Source: Deltaproteobacteria bacterium (GTDB taxonomy: Bacteria > Myxococcota_A > UBA9160 > UBA4427). Taken from it: a DNA stretch of 64,000 nucleotides. Shown here in pieces: positions 1 through 8,259 of this stretch. Positions within the stretch are counted from its first letter, which is position 1. Every line of letters begins with the position of its first letter. Both the position numbers and the translations under genes were made by a program. The stretch lies in the NCBI GenBank assembly GCA_029261835.1, contig JAJDAO010000075.1:1-64000 (forward strand), written 5' to 3'. The notes below the pieces were generated by a model. The model was not told the DNA's origin and did not search any database. It was given only the letters and a program-made list of their open reading frames with translations.

Positions 1-375
1 GTCGACCGCGCCCGCCCAGACCAACCCCGCTCCCACCAACGACCCGACCAGGGCATGCGTGGTCGAGATCGGCAGGCCGACGGCCGCGGCCGCCAAGACG
101 GTCGCCCCAGCGCCGAGGCTGACCGACGCCAAGAAGCCGGGTTCACCGACCACCGAGTCCGGCACGAGCCCCTTCCCGCTGAAGGCGCGGACCAGGCCCT
201 GCGCGACCCAGAGCGAGAGGAGCGACCCGAGCAGGGTCGTGACCGTCGCGAGCCCGATCGCCGCGCGGTAGCCAAGACGCCCGCTCCCATACAGGGTCGC
301 GACGCCCTTGAAGTTGTCGTTCGCGCCGTTCATGAACGCCAGGAACAACGCTGCCGCGAGGACGCACCACTCCAT
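1..375 (-). CDS. PiT-family inorganic phosphate permease, N-terminal part (runs off the window)
   Basis: Reading the minus strand from 375 gives an open frame to the window edge (125 codons), so only the N-terminal part is present. It starts at a hydrophobic helix and shows the PiT signature GANDNFKG near residue 20, then PISTTHALVG near residue 110; both are hallmark repeats of the PiT/Pho-4 phosphate:cation symporters of the inner membrane. The ATG shares one base with the stop of the upstream methyltransferase (TGATG), so translation is probably coupled. PiT permeases also carry arsenate, which fits the ArsM-like neighbour; which anion matters here is inference. The family assignment is firm; the C-terminal half is not visible. 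Confidence 0.88.
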   Translation of the reverse strand, partial: MEWCVLAAALFLAFMNGANDNFKGVATLYGSGRLGYRAAIGLATVTTLLGSLLSLWVAQGLVRAFSGKGLVPDSVVGEPGFLASVSLGAGATVLAAAAVGLPISTTHALVGSLVGAGLVWAGAVD

Positions 376-1574
376 CAGCAGCAACTCCCGCTGTCAGAGC
401 CCTCTCGTGTCTCCCGGTATCGCTCCCCCTTGGTCTCACGTGGATGGCGCGGAGCTGTACGTTCGCAGTCGAAGGGGGTGCGTTCCATCTCGGGAATCGG
501 GATACGGGGCTCGATTCCGATGATGCATTCGGCGTAGGGCCGCGAGGTCAGAATGCGATAGGTCTTGTCGCAGACGGCGACCCGCTCACCACGTTCGAGC
601 ACGTGGCCGTCATCGTCCTCGACGCGCTTCCACGGTCCGCCGTACACCACCGCCTGGTTCGCCTCGAAGCACGGTCCCTCCTTGCCCTTGACCGCCGTGA
701 TGGTGACGGAGCGAAACTCGATGCCCTCTACGACGGCGAACGGTTCCCGCTCCCACTTGTCGATGGTGATGCCGTAGAAGCCCACCGACGCCAGCTCTTC
801 GAGCAGCTTCTTCTCGTGAAAGGCGCCGGAGATGCAGCCGCTCCAGAGCCTCGGATCCGACCGCAGCTCGTCCGGAACCTCTTCGTCGCAGACGATGTCC
901 GAGATGGCAATCCGACCGCCCGGCTTGAGCACTCGAAAGATCTCGCGGATGAGCTTCGCCTTGTCACGCTCGTGAACGAGATTGAGCACGCAGTTCGAGA
1001 CGACGATGTCGACGCTGGCGTCCGGCACCATCGGCTGCTGCCGGCGCTGGCGGTCCTTCTCTTCCTCGAGGCGTGAGAGGTCGTCGACTGTCGTGACGGG
1101 ATTGTCCGCCAGCCAGCGGTCGAGCCGGTCGGCGTCGAGCGCCAGATCCTGGATCCTGCCGCGGCGGAAGTGGACGTTGGCGTAGCCGATCCGCTCGGCC
1201 ACGATGGGTGCCGAGCGACGGGCCAGCTCGAGCATTTCGCGATTCATGTCGACGCCGATCACTTCGCCCTTCGGGCCGACGAGCTGCGAGGCGATGAAGC
1301 AGATCTTTCCCCCGCCGCTGCCGAGGTCCAGCACGGCATCGCCCTCTCGCACGTAGCGCGATGGGTCGCCGCAGCCATAGTCCCGCTCGATGACCCCGTC
1401 GGGGATGATCTTCAAGTACTGCTCGTCATAAGAGACGGGGCAGCAGAGAGCGACTTCACACTCGCTCGCCGCCGCGCTGTAGCGTTCGCGCACCGCCCTC
1501 TCCGTTGCGCTGTGGTCTATGTCTGTCGTCGGGAAGTCGCTGGCCATACGGCTGGTTCTCCTGCTGTCGTTCAT
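375..1574 (-). CDS. arsM: Arsenite S-adenosylmethionine methyltransferase, ArsM-like (long form)
   Basis: 399-residue class I SAM methyltransferase. The SAM site LDLGSGGGK lies at about residues 82-90 and the acidic loop GVDM at 107-110. The three cysteines that bind As(III) in characterised ArsM proteins have counterparts at C68 (YGCGDP), C195 (SNCVLNL) and C247 (SGCISGA), with more cysteines at 39, 44 and 45. An insertion at about 145-185, an extra C-terminal domain and a terminal Cys-Cys resemble the longer ArsM of algae and cyanobacteria rather than the compact ~280-residue form. It would methylate arsenite in the cytoplasm. It is first in a two-gene unit with the PiT permease. Substrate is inferred from the cysteine pattern; a different thiophilic substrate is possible. 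Confidence 0.85.
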   Translation of the reverse strand: MNDSRRTSRMASDFPTTDIDHSATERAVRERYSAAASECEVALCCPVSYDEQYLKIIPDGVIERDYGCGDPSRYVREGDAVLDLGSGGGKICFIASQLVGPKGEVIGVDMNREMLELARRSAPIVAERIGYANVHFRRGRIQDLALDADRLDRWLADNPVTTVDDLSRLEEEKDRQRRQQPMVPDASVDIVVSNCVLNLVHERDKAKLIREIFRVLKPGGRIAISDIVCDEEVPDELRSDPRLWSGCISGAFHEKKLLEELASVGFYGITIDKWEREPFAVVEGIEFRSVTITAVKGKEGPCFEANQAVVYGGPWKRVEDDDGHVLERGERVAVCDKTYRILTSRPYAECIIGIEPRIPIPEMERTPFDCERTAPRHPRETKGERYRETREGSDSGSCC

Positions 1575-2088
1575 CCTGAGCCGAGTTCACGGGTCGTCTC
1601 CCGCAGATGTGACTGTCACCTGCGGCCGCTGGGGAGCTGATACGGCTGCGGCACGCGGCCGGTTACGAGCTTGACTCGATCGCCGGCCGGGCACCTCGTT
1701 CCCGGTGCGAGTGAGCCGCCGGGCCGCCGAGTCGCCCATCGAGCGGGGGATCGGAAGGCTGCCGGATCGCTCACTCCACTACGATCGGGTGTTTTCCTGC
1801 GGGGCAGTCCGAAGGGAACCTGAGCCGGCTTGGGGCAGATCTGATCCGTTCGCTATGGTTTGCGCCGACCCTCCGCCACGGCCAGGAGAGTGCGCTGGTG
1901 GCCGGGCGGCTGAGGTTTTCTAAAAACACTTCGGATGAGTTCTACACGCCCCCGGCAGTACACGCTCAGGCCGAAGCTAATTGATTCGCGAGTCAACGAG
2001 CTGTGAGATCGCCGATGGATTGCATCATCGTCGCGCGTCTCGGAGCGTGTCGTCTCCGACTCCCCTCTGCACACAAGGAGCTTTCGAC
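1575..2088. other. Intergenic region between divergent arsM and the SDR gene
   Basis: About 510 bases with no convincing gene. Short open frames here have no family features. An interrupted palindrome, GTGAC-T-GTCAC, lies at 1609-1619, about 35 bases ahead of arsM, and could be a weak operator. The stretch 1919-1985 is distinctly more AT-rich than its surroundings and probably holds the promoter of the rightward gene, but I cannot place the -35 and -10 boxes with confidence. Confidence 0.4.
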
Positions 2089-2991
2089 ATGAGCGAGATC
2101 CGATTCGACAACCGCGTCGCAGTTATCACAGGAGCCGGCGGTGGTCTCGGCAAGACGTACGCCATCGAGCTCGGCCGCCGCGGTGCCAAGGTGGTGGTCA
2201 ATGACCTGGGCGGTGCGGCCGACGGCAGTGGTGGCGGCACCAGCATGGCGGACCAAGTCGTCAAGGAGATCGAAGAAGCCGGCGGCACGGCGGTCGCGAA
2301 CTATGACTCCGTCTCCACGCCCGAGGGCGGTGAGGCCATCATCCAGACGGCGCTGGACAATTTCGGCCAGATCGACATCGTGATCAACAACGCCGGCATC
2401 CTGCGCGACAAGTCGTTCGTCAAGCTCTCTCCAGACGAGCTGAGCATCGTGCTCGACGTCCACCTGAAGGGCGCCTTCTACGTCTCTCAGCCCGCCTTTC
2501 GGGTCATGAAGGACAGGGGCTACGGCCGCTTCATCTTCACAGCATCGGCTGCCGGCATCTTCGGCAACTTCGGGCAGACGAACTACGGCGCCGCGAAGAT
2601 GGGCCTGGTTGGCCTCTCGAACGTGGTCGCTGTCGAAGGCGCGAAGTACAACATCAAGTCCAACGTGATCGCGCCGATCGCGCTGACCCGCCTGACCGAG
2701 AACCTGCTCGGCCCGATGGCCGAGAAGGTGCTGCCGGAGCACATTACACCGATCACGGTCTATCTGTGCTCCGAGGACTGCGAAGAGACCCATGCCATCT
2801 ACTCGGTGGGTGGCGGTCGCTATGCCCGCGTCTTCGTCGGCCTGGCCCCGGGATGGACCAAGAAGGGCGACGTCGCGTCTGTCGAGGAGATTCGAGACAA
2901 CTTCGCGCAGATCCACGAGCCCGGCGAATACATCATCCCCGGCAGCATCTCGGACGAAATGGTGGTGATGATGAAGGCGTTGCAGGACTGA
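2089..2991 (+). CDS. (3R)-hydroxyacyl-CoA dehydrogenase, MFE-2-type short-chain dehydrogenase
   Basis: 300-residue SDR. The NAD(P) motif TGAGGGLG is at 14-21, NNAG at 100-103, and the catalytic set is Ser153, Tyr166, Lys170. The acidic NDLGG after strand 2 and the C-terminal extension past the SDR core are typical of the dehydrogenase unit of peroxisomal multifunctional enzyme 2 (17-beta-HSD type 4), which oxidises (3R)-hydroxyacyl-CoA. The next gene encodes the matching hydratase 2 unit, so the two are separate here rather than fused. The chosen ATG follows AAGGAG at 2075-2080; upstream in-frame codons lack a ribosome site and family similarity. Likely cytoplasmic, acting on fatty or branched acyl-CoA; exact substrate unknown. 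Confidence 0.85.
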   Translation: MSEIRFDNRVAVITGAGGGLGKTYAIELGRRGAKVVVNDLGGAADGSGGGTSMADQVVKEIEEAGGTAVANYDSVSTPEGGEAIIQTALDNFGQIDIVINNAGILRDKSFVKLSPDELSIVLDVHLKGAFYVSQPAFRVMKDRGYGRFIFTASAAGIFGNFGQTNYGAAKMGLVGLSNVVAVEGAKYNIKSNVIAPIALTRLTENLLGPMAEKVLPEHITPITVYLCSEDCEETHAIYSVGGGRYARVFVGLAPGWTKKGDVASVEEIRDNFAQIHEPGEYIIPGSISDEMVVMMKALQD

Positions 2992-3032
2992 GAGCTTCGA
3001 GTCAACGAGAATCTGATATTCAGGAGAGCAAG

Positions 3033-3887
3033 ATGCCGATTGATCCCAGCAAAGCCCTGGGTGCCCCGCTCGGCGAGGGCGAGTACACATGGACCAGGGA
3101 TGACGTGATCCTCTACCACCTCGGCGTGGGTGCCGGAGTGCCTCCCACGGATGAGCAAGAGCTCGAGTACACCTATGAGAAGAATCTCAAAGTGCTTCCC
3201 AGCTTCGGCGTGATTCCAGTCTTCGGGTCGATGGGCGGTCTAGGGACAGTCGAGGGCTTGAGCTTCAATTTCGCGATGCTGCTGCATGGCGAGCAGGACA
3301 TCACGCTGCACCAGCCGATTCCGCCGGAGGCGACGATCGAGAACAAGGGCAAGGTGGCGGAGCTCTGGGACAAGGGGAAGGCCTGTCTCTGCGTGATCGA
3401 GGTGGAGAGCACGATCAAGGGCGGTGAGAAGCTCTTCACGAATCGCTTCAGTCTCTTCCTGCGCGGCGAGGGCGGTTTCGGCGGCGAGTCAGGCCCGAAG
3501 GCTGACAACATCCGGCCGGATCGCGCGCCCGACGGACAGATCGAAAGTCCGAGCCTGGCCCAACAGGCGCTGATCTACCGCCTGTCGGGCGATAAGAATC
3601 CGCTGCATGCCGATCCGGACTTCGCCAAGATGGCGGGCTTCGACCGGCCGATCATCCACGGTTTGTGCTCCTACGGCGTCGTCTGTAAGGCGGTCGTCGA
3701 CGACGCGCTCGGCGGTGATGTCAGCAAGGTGGCGCGCTACCAGGCGCGCTTCAGCGGAGTCGGCTTCCCGGGTGAGACCTACGTCACCTCCTACTGGAAG
3801 GAAGGGAACAAGATTCTCATCGAAGCGAAGTCGAAGGATCGCGATGCCGGCATCATCAGCAACGCCGCCATCACGGTGCGCGAGTAG
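3033..3887 (+). CDS. MaoC-type (2E)-enoyl-CoA hydratase 2
   Basis: 284 residues, a double hot-dog protein. The C-terminal half has the hydratase 2 motif beginning YRLSGDKNPLHADP at 182, with catalytic Asp187 and His192, followed by GFDRPIIHG. The N-terminal half (GVGAGVPPTDEQELEYTYE) matches the substrate-binding half of MFE-2 hydratase. It would add water to trans-2-enoyl-CoA to give (3R)-hydroxyacyl-CoA, the substrate of the dehydrogenase 41 bases upstream; the two form an operon. The start ATG follows AGGAG at 3022-3026. A hairpin ends the transcription unit directly after the stop. Confidence 0.88.
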   Translation: MPIDPSKALGAPLGEGEYTWTRDDVILYHLGVGAGVPPTDEQELEYTYEKNLKVLPSFGVIPVFGSMGGLGTVEGLSFNFAMLLHGEQDITLHQPIPPEATIENKGKVAELWDKGKACLCVIEVESTIKGGEKLFTNRFSLFLRGEGGFGGESGPKADNIRPDRAPDGQIESPSLAQQALIYRLSGDKNPLHADPDFAKMAGFDRPIIHGLCSYGVVCKAVVDDALGGDVSKVARYQARFSGVGFPGETYVTSYWKEGNKILIEAKSKDRDAGIISNAAITVRE

Positions 3888-3903
3888 CGCACAGGTCGGC
3901 CGC

Positions 3904-3930
3904 CTATCAGCCCTCGAGCAGGGCTGATAG
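3904..3930. terminator. Hairpin between convergent genes
   Basis: Perfect 11-bp inverted repeat: CTATCAGCCCT at 3904-3914 and its reverse complement at 3920-3930, with a 5-base loop. It sits 16 bases after the hydratase stop and overlaps the stop codon of the converging gene at 3907, so it could serve both strands. There is no T tract on either side, so it may act with Rho or as an mRNA 3' stabiliser rather than as a classical intrinsic terminator. Confidence 0.65.
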
Positions 3931-4383
3931 GGCCGGCCATTCGATGGACGTCTGGGCGGCAAAAGCCTGCAGCAGGAGTTCGCGGTCGGGGTCGTCCGCG
4001 GCAGTGCGGAAGATTCCGACGTGTTCGTTGAGTTCGGCCTCCGGCGGCGGCGGCGGGTTGCTCTGCTTGAGCACGCCCTCTTCGTGCTCGAGACCGATGA
4101 GGTCCAGCCACTCCGCCACCAGCTCCTTGCGGCACTCGAGGAAGTAGACGGCGAGAATCTCCTCGGCTACGGCGCCTGCCGCCACGCGAGAGAGCGCCCG
4201 CCGCACCGCTGTGACGCGCTTGGCGAACGGCTGCTTCATCAGATACTGGGGGCGGCTGTTCATGGCCGCTGCAGCCGCATGCACGGCCTGTAGAAACAGG
4301 GCGGGCGACTGCTTCGCCAGGCTGCCCAGAACCGCCTCCGCACGTTCGGGGCTCATCGCGGCAAAGATCTCGTGCGGGCGCAT
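3907..4383 (-). CDS. Conserved hypothetical protein, helical
   Basis: 158 residues that I do not recognise. The N-terminal half is Ala-rich and predicted helical (AAMSPERAEAVLGSLAKQSP, then AVHAAAAAM), with RVTAVRRALSRVAAGAVAEEILAVYFLECRKEL in the middle. A Pro run (NPPPPP) at about residue 109 precedes an acidic C-terminal segment. No signal peptide or membrane segment is visible, so it is probably cytoplasmic. Codon use and third-position GC match the real genes around it, and the frame is closed by the stop inside the 3904-3930 hairpin. It stands alone, converging on the hydratase gene. Confidence 0.6.
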   Translation of the reverse strand: MRPHEIFAAMSPERAEAVLGSLAKQSPALFLQAVHAAAAAMNSRPQYLMKQPFAKRVTAVRRALSRVAAGAVAEEILAVYFLECRKELVAEWLDLIGLEHEEGVLKQSNPPPPPEAELNEHVGIFRTAADDPDRELLLQAFAAQTSIEWPALSALLEG

Positions 4384-4741
4384 CGGGCAGGCTCTCCTGC
4401 TTGGCGGTGGTTCGGCGGGTCAGTGTGTAGCACCGGGCCGATCCCGATGCCGCGCGTGAGAGAAGGGCGTGAGACCAGCCGGATGTCGCTCTGCCACCCT
4501 GCGGGGCTGGGGCAAGAGCTGCTCGCTTGCACGCGAGTCGCCGCTCGCCTGCGCGCTCCGGTGTTGGTCCGACGTGTCGGCCCTACGCCTTCTGCGTGAG
4601 CTGCACGTGCAGTGCTGTCCGCAAGCGCGGGCGTGGCATGGTGTCCTACGCCGTTCTAGCCGCGAAATGGCCTGCCGTGCATGTGTGCGCCCCTGCGGCT
4701 CTCTTCAGATTCGAGTGATCGGCGACGATAAGCTCGGTGTT
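4384..4741. other. Intergenic region, no gene seen
   Basis: About 360 bases between the divergent hypothetical genes. A reading frame runs in from 4469 towards the next gene, but its first 90 codons are Cys/Arg/Ala-rich with no protein-like pattern, so I treat it as leader. The promoters of both flanking genes should lie here; I see no clear boxes. Confidence 0.35.
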
Positions 4742-5161
4742 ATGGTTGAGAGCACGATGGCCGGTCAGGATAACGACGACCCCCGGAAGCTGAGCGCAAT
4801 GATCACGCGAGTCTCGGATCTTGCCGTGGCCCACTCCGTCGCTTCAGTGGTGGTGGGTCTGGCGGCCGAGGAGGGCGATCTGGTGTTTCCGGAGTACGTC
4901 GGCTTCCTGCAGAGCGCCCTGCGCGTCGAGGACGGGATCTTTCGCATGACGCGCGAGCGAGCGGTTCTGCATCTGGCCGATGTCGATGCAGCGCGAGCCA
5001 CCGACGTGCTAGAGCGGCTGACGAGCGAGTTCTGTGAGGAGTTCCCGGCGCAGCAGCGTCCGAGCTTCCAGCTGCGAATGTTCGAGGTCAAGCCGGCCGC
5101 CGGTCGCCTCCGGGTGCGGGACGTGCTGACTGAGATCTTTCCACCGCGCGTCCTGCACTGA
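4742..5161 (+). CDS. Degenerate GGDEF-like (diguanylate cyclase-related) protein
   Basis: 139 residues from the ATG at 4742; a second in-frame ATG at 4757 is equally possible because neither has a strong ribosome site. The segment LQSALRVEDGIFRMTRERAV, then LHLADVDAARATDVLERL, follows the spacing of the second half of GGDEF domains (LR..D...R.GGDEFavllp..d...A...ae.l), but RMTRERAV replaces the R-GGDEF-A signature. It should therefore lack cyclase activity and c-di-GMP I-site function and could act as a structural or regulatory remnant. No signal peptide or membrane helix. The family link is by eye and moderate; an unrelated alpha/beta protein is possible. Confidence 0.5.
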   Translation: MVESTMAGQDNDDPRKLSAMITRVSDLAVAHSVASVVVGLAAEEGDLVFPEYVGFLQSALRVEDGIFRMTRERAVLHLADVDAARATDVLERLTSEFCEEFPAQQRPSFQLRMFEVKPAAGRLRVRDVLTEIFPPRVLH

Positions 5162-5176
5162 AGTCGATCTCGTCGG

Positions 5177-5797
5177 CTATCGGGCGCAGCTTCGGCCGGG
5201 CGGGCGGTAGAGCACTTCTCCGCGCAGGCCGTAGGCGCAGGACCCGCCCTCGGTCTTGCTCCTGCTGGAAGGAGCGCCGTCTCGCTCGCGGCGGTTCGGG
5301 CGACAGTCCCGCCCTCGCGGCGCGTGGATCAGTGCACCGTCTGCATCGTAGAGACACGCCGGACTCGACGGCTGAGCGGTGCTCTTCTGATCAGCGGGTG
5401 TCTCCGCCGGCGCGGGCGGATCGCTGAAGTCGACGGCATCGCCTCGTTTCAGGGCCCGCTCGAGCGCCAGCGCTTTGAGGCGGTAGTACTCCTCCTGCCA
5501 GGAAGAGGCCGGGCTGCGAAGGGCCGTGCGCTCGGGGAGCTGATCCGGATCTGCACGGGTCGCCCGGCCTCTGCGCACCTCATCGTGCCTCGGGACGTCA
5601 GGTCGTAGTGGAGCCGCGGGGCCGGGGGGCGGGGCTTTTGCCCGGCCCGAGGTCGTCGGCTTCGGCGACAGGCGTTCCACATCCTCGTTGGTGAGCAGAA
5701 TCGGCTGCTCGGAATCGTCTCCAGCGCGCGCCACTTCGGCGAGCGGGGAGATCAGCATTGCCACCAGCGGGCACAGCAGGAGTAAGACGTGTCGCAT
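5177..5797 (-). CDS. Exported hypothetical protein with duplicated Cys-GR-Cys motif
   Basis: 206 residues starting at the ATG at 5797, preceded by GGGAGG. A signal peptide (MRHVLLLLCPLVAMLISPL, cut near ARA-GDD) sends it to the periplasm. The middle is Pro/Arg-rich and low in complexity. The C-terminus carries two copies of an 18-residue unit, C-x-Y-x3-G-x5-P-x-G-R-x-C, the first starting CLYDADGALI and the second CAYGLRGEVL, suggesting two disulfide-closed loops. Function unknown. It converges on the GGDEF-like gene with a 15-base gap. Confidence 0.6.
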   Translation of the reverse strand: MRHVLLLLCPLVAMLISPLAEVARAGDDSEQPILLTNEDVERLSPKPTTSGRAKAPPPGPAAPLRPDVPRHDEVRRGRATRADPDQLPERTALRSPASSWQEEYYRLKALALERALKRGDAVDFSDPPAPAETPADQKSTAQPSSPACLYDADGALIHAPRGRDCRPNRRERDGAPSSRSKTEGGSCAYGLRGEVLYRPPGRSCAR

Positions 5798-5891
5798 GGA
5801 ACCTCCCGGTGGCCGGACCAGGCCACGCCGCATGCATCGGCAAGTTCAACCGGGAGTCTTAGAGTTTCTTGCTCTTTTCAGATGCTGGCGA

Positions 5892-6662
5892 CTACTTGGG
5901 CGCCATTCGCAGCGCGCCGTCGAGTCGGATGACTTCGCCGTTCAGCATCGGGTTCTCCACGATCTGGCACGCCAGGGCAGCGTACTCCGGTGGTTCGCCC
6001 AGCCGCGGCGGAAACGGGACCGAGGCACCCAGAGCCTCGCGAGCGGGCTCCGGCAACCCCATCAGCATCGGCGTCGCGAACAAGCCCGGGGCGATCGTCA
6101 TTACACGGATGCCGCTGCGCGAAAGATCCCGCGCGATGGGCAGCGTCATGCCGGCCACGCCCGCCTTGGAGGCCGAATAGGCGCACTGTCCGATCTGGCC
6201 GTCGAAGGCTGCGACCGATGCAGTGTTGATGATGACGCCACGCTCACCCCCGGTATTGGGTTCGTTCTCGGCCATCCGCGCCGCGACCAGCCGAGTCACG
6301 TTGAACGTGCCTACCAGATTGATTTCGATCGTGCGGCGGAACACATCGAGGCTGAAAGGTGTGTTGTCTCGACCGATCGTGCGGCCCGCCATGCCAATGC
6401 CAGCACAGCTGACCGCCACTCGCAGTTCGCCGAAAGCCTCGACGGCACGATCCAGGGCGGCCGTGACCTGTTCCTCACTCGTTACATCGGCTTCCAGAAA
6501 GAGCGCATCATTGCCAATCTGTGAAGCGATCTCAGCTCCCTTGGAGCGGCCCAGGTCGATCAGCCCCACTTTCGCTCCTCGGCTCGCCAGCGCTCGCGCC
6601 GTGGCCTCGCCCAGGCCGGAGCCGCCGCCTGTGATGATGGCGCCGATGCCTTGAATCTCCAT
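5892..6662 (-). CDS. Short-chain 3-hydroxyacyl-CoA dehydrogenase (HSD10/FadB2-like SDR)
   Basis: 256-residue SDR with TGGGSGLG at 11-18 and the catalytic set Ser149, Tyr162, Lys166. The pattern of Asp after strand 2, the GERGVIINTASVAAFDGQIGQCAYSASK region (split: GVIINTASVA, then QCAYSASK) and the C-terminal NGEVIRLDGALRM is typical of type-2 3-hydroxyacyl-CoA dehydrogenases (HSD17B10-like). It would oxidise (3S)-hydroxyacyl-CoA with NAD in the cytoplasm, an S-specific counterpart to the R-specific pair at 2089-3887. The ATG follows AAGGAG. It appears to be a single-gene unit. The exact acyl or steroid substrate cannot be told from sequence. Confidence 0.8.
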   Translation of the reverse strand: MEIQGIGAIITGGGSGLGEATARALASRGAKVGLIDLGRSKGAEIASQIGNDALFLEADVTSEEQVTAALDRAVEAFGELRVAVSCAGIGMAGRTIGRDNTPFSLDVFRRTIEINLVGTFNVTRLVAARMAENEPNTGGERGVIINTASVAAFDGQIGQCAYSASKAGVAGMTLPIARDLSRSGIRVMTIAPGLFATPMLMGLPEPAREALGASVPFPPRLGEPPEYAALACQIVENPMLNGEVIRLDGALRMAPK

Positions 6663-6912
6663 TGGCTCCTTGGTCCCTCTCTCCCGCGCTCTCTCGGCCC
6701 GCGCGATCGCACGACCGGGTCGTCGCGGTTGGTCGACACGGTGGGTGCCGAGACAGTAGCGCGGAGTTCGGCTTCGCGTTGCGCGCGATGACGGATTGCG
6801 AACGTCTGGTGGTTCGGACCGGGGTCAGCGCGCACGGGCCCCTCGACGTCATGAGTCGCGCGCGTGAGTTCGGAGAGGACGGAATCGGACGTCCGAGGGT
6901 GCTCAGCAATCC

Positions 6913-8259
6913 TCAGGTGTCGTGGTCATTCCTGTCGAGCTTGCGGTACAGCGTCGAGAGGCCGATGCCAAGGCTGTCGGCTGCCTTCTGCCGATCTCCC
7001 TGGCAACGTTCGATAGTCTGGAGGATGGTCATCCTTTCGAATATCGTAACGCGCTGCTTCAGGCCGGCATCCGCCAGTGCTGGCCGAGCATCGCCTGAGA
7101 GCTGAAGCGTCGGTGGCAGATCTGCAGGCGTTATCTCGCCGGCTTCGCACAGGACAAGCACTCGTTCAACGGCGTTCTCGAGTTCTCTCAGATTACCAGG
7201 CCAGTCGTGGGCCAGGATCAGATCCCATGCGGCGGATGTGATCGTTATCTCCTGGTGCGGACAGAGGCCGGCGTGTTTGGTCATGAAGAAGTCGACCGCC
7301 GCCGAAATCGCCTCTCGCTGCTCGCGTAGCGGTGGCAACGAAACCTGGAAGACCTTCAGTCGGAAGGCGAGATCCTCGCGGAAAACGCCCTGCAGCACCA
7401 TCTCATCGAGGTCGCCACCGGTGGCGGCGATGATGCGAACGTCGACCTCATGCTCGGTGGTGGAGCCGACCGGACGGATCGCCTTCTCCTCGATCGCCTG
7501 GAGGAGCTTGGCCTGCATGGGCGAATCGAGGCTGCTGACTTCATCCAGGAAGAGCGTGCCCCGCGCGGCGGCATCGAAGAGCCCGGAGTGCGACTCGGTC
7601 GCGCCGGTGAAGGCTCCTTTGAGATAGCCGAAGAACTCCGATTCGATCAGATTCTCGCGAAGTGCACCGCAGTTGATGCTCAGGAAGGGGCCATCGGCGC
7701 GGGGGCTCGCCGCATGCAGCAGGCGTGCGGTCATCCCCTTGCCGGTTCCGGACTCGCCTGTGATCAGGACCGGGAGATCGGTAGATCCGACCTTGCTGAC
7801 CAATCGCACGAGCTGCTGCCCAGCGGGTGTCTCCGGGAACCAGTAGCGTTTGGCATCCTGCTGGATGACCCGGCGGAGCAACCTGTTCTCGCGGTGAAGG
7901 TGATCGAGGTCGTTCAGTTGCTGCAGCCGACGCGCCAGATCGGCCGCTCGAATGGGCTTGATCAGGTAATCGGTGGCACCGGCCTGTATTGCCGAGACCG
8001 CGGTCTTCAGCGATGCGTACGCCGTAATCACCAGGATCGGAACGTTGTTTCCGGCCGCTCGCGCTCGCCGGATCACCTCGATGCCGTCGAAGTCCGGCAA
8101 CTGCAGGTCTGTCACCGCCACGTCGAAGGTGCCGTGCTCGAGATGGCTCACGGCTTCGGCGCCAGTCTCGACGGCGACAACCTCGTTCCCGAGCTTTGTC
8201 AGCTCCTTCTCCAGAATCTGGCGCTGTGCGTACTCGTCCTCGACGAGAAGGAGATTCAT
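6913..8259 (-). CDS. NtrC-family sigma-54-dependent response regulator
   Basis: 448 residues: receiver 1-115 (phospho-acceptor Asp51 in TDLQLP, Lys101), AAA+ domain about 145-380 with Walker A GESGTGKG at 168-175 and the sigma-54 contact loop GAFTGA at 215-220, and a C-terminal Fis-type helix-turn-helix (RQKAADSLGIGLSTLYRKL). All key residues are intact, so it should activate sigma-54 promoters after phosphorylation. The ATG at 8259 is chosen because it overlaps the kinase stop by four bases (ATGA) and begins directly with the receiver. Its targets are not evident; no sigma-54 promoter was recognised nearby. Confidence 0.93.
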   Translation of the reverse strand: MNLLLVEDEYAQRQILEKELTKLGNEVVAVETGAEAVSHLEHGTFDVAVTDLQLPDFDGIEVIRRARAAGNNVPILVITAYASLKTAVSAIQAGATDYLIKPIRAADLARRLQQLNDLDHLHRENRLLRRVIQQDAKRYWFPETPAGQQLVRLVSKVGSTDLPVLITGESGTGKGMTARLLHAASPRADGPFLSINCGALRENLIESEFFGYLKGAFTGATESHSGLFDAAARGTLFLDEVSSLDSPMQAKLLQAIEEKAIRPVGSTTEHEVDVRIIAATGGDLDEMVLQGVFREDLAFRLKVFQVSLPPLREQREAISAAVDFFMTKHAGLCPHQEITITSAAWDLILAHDWPGNLRELENAVERVLVLCEAGEITPADLPPTLQLSGDARPALADAGLKQRVTIFERMTILQTIERCQGDRQKAADSLGIGLSTLYRKLDRNDHDT

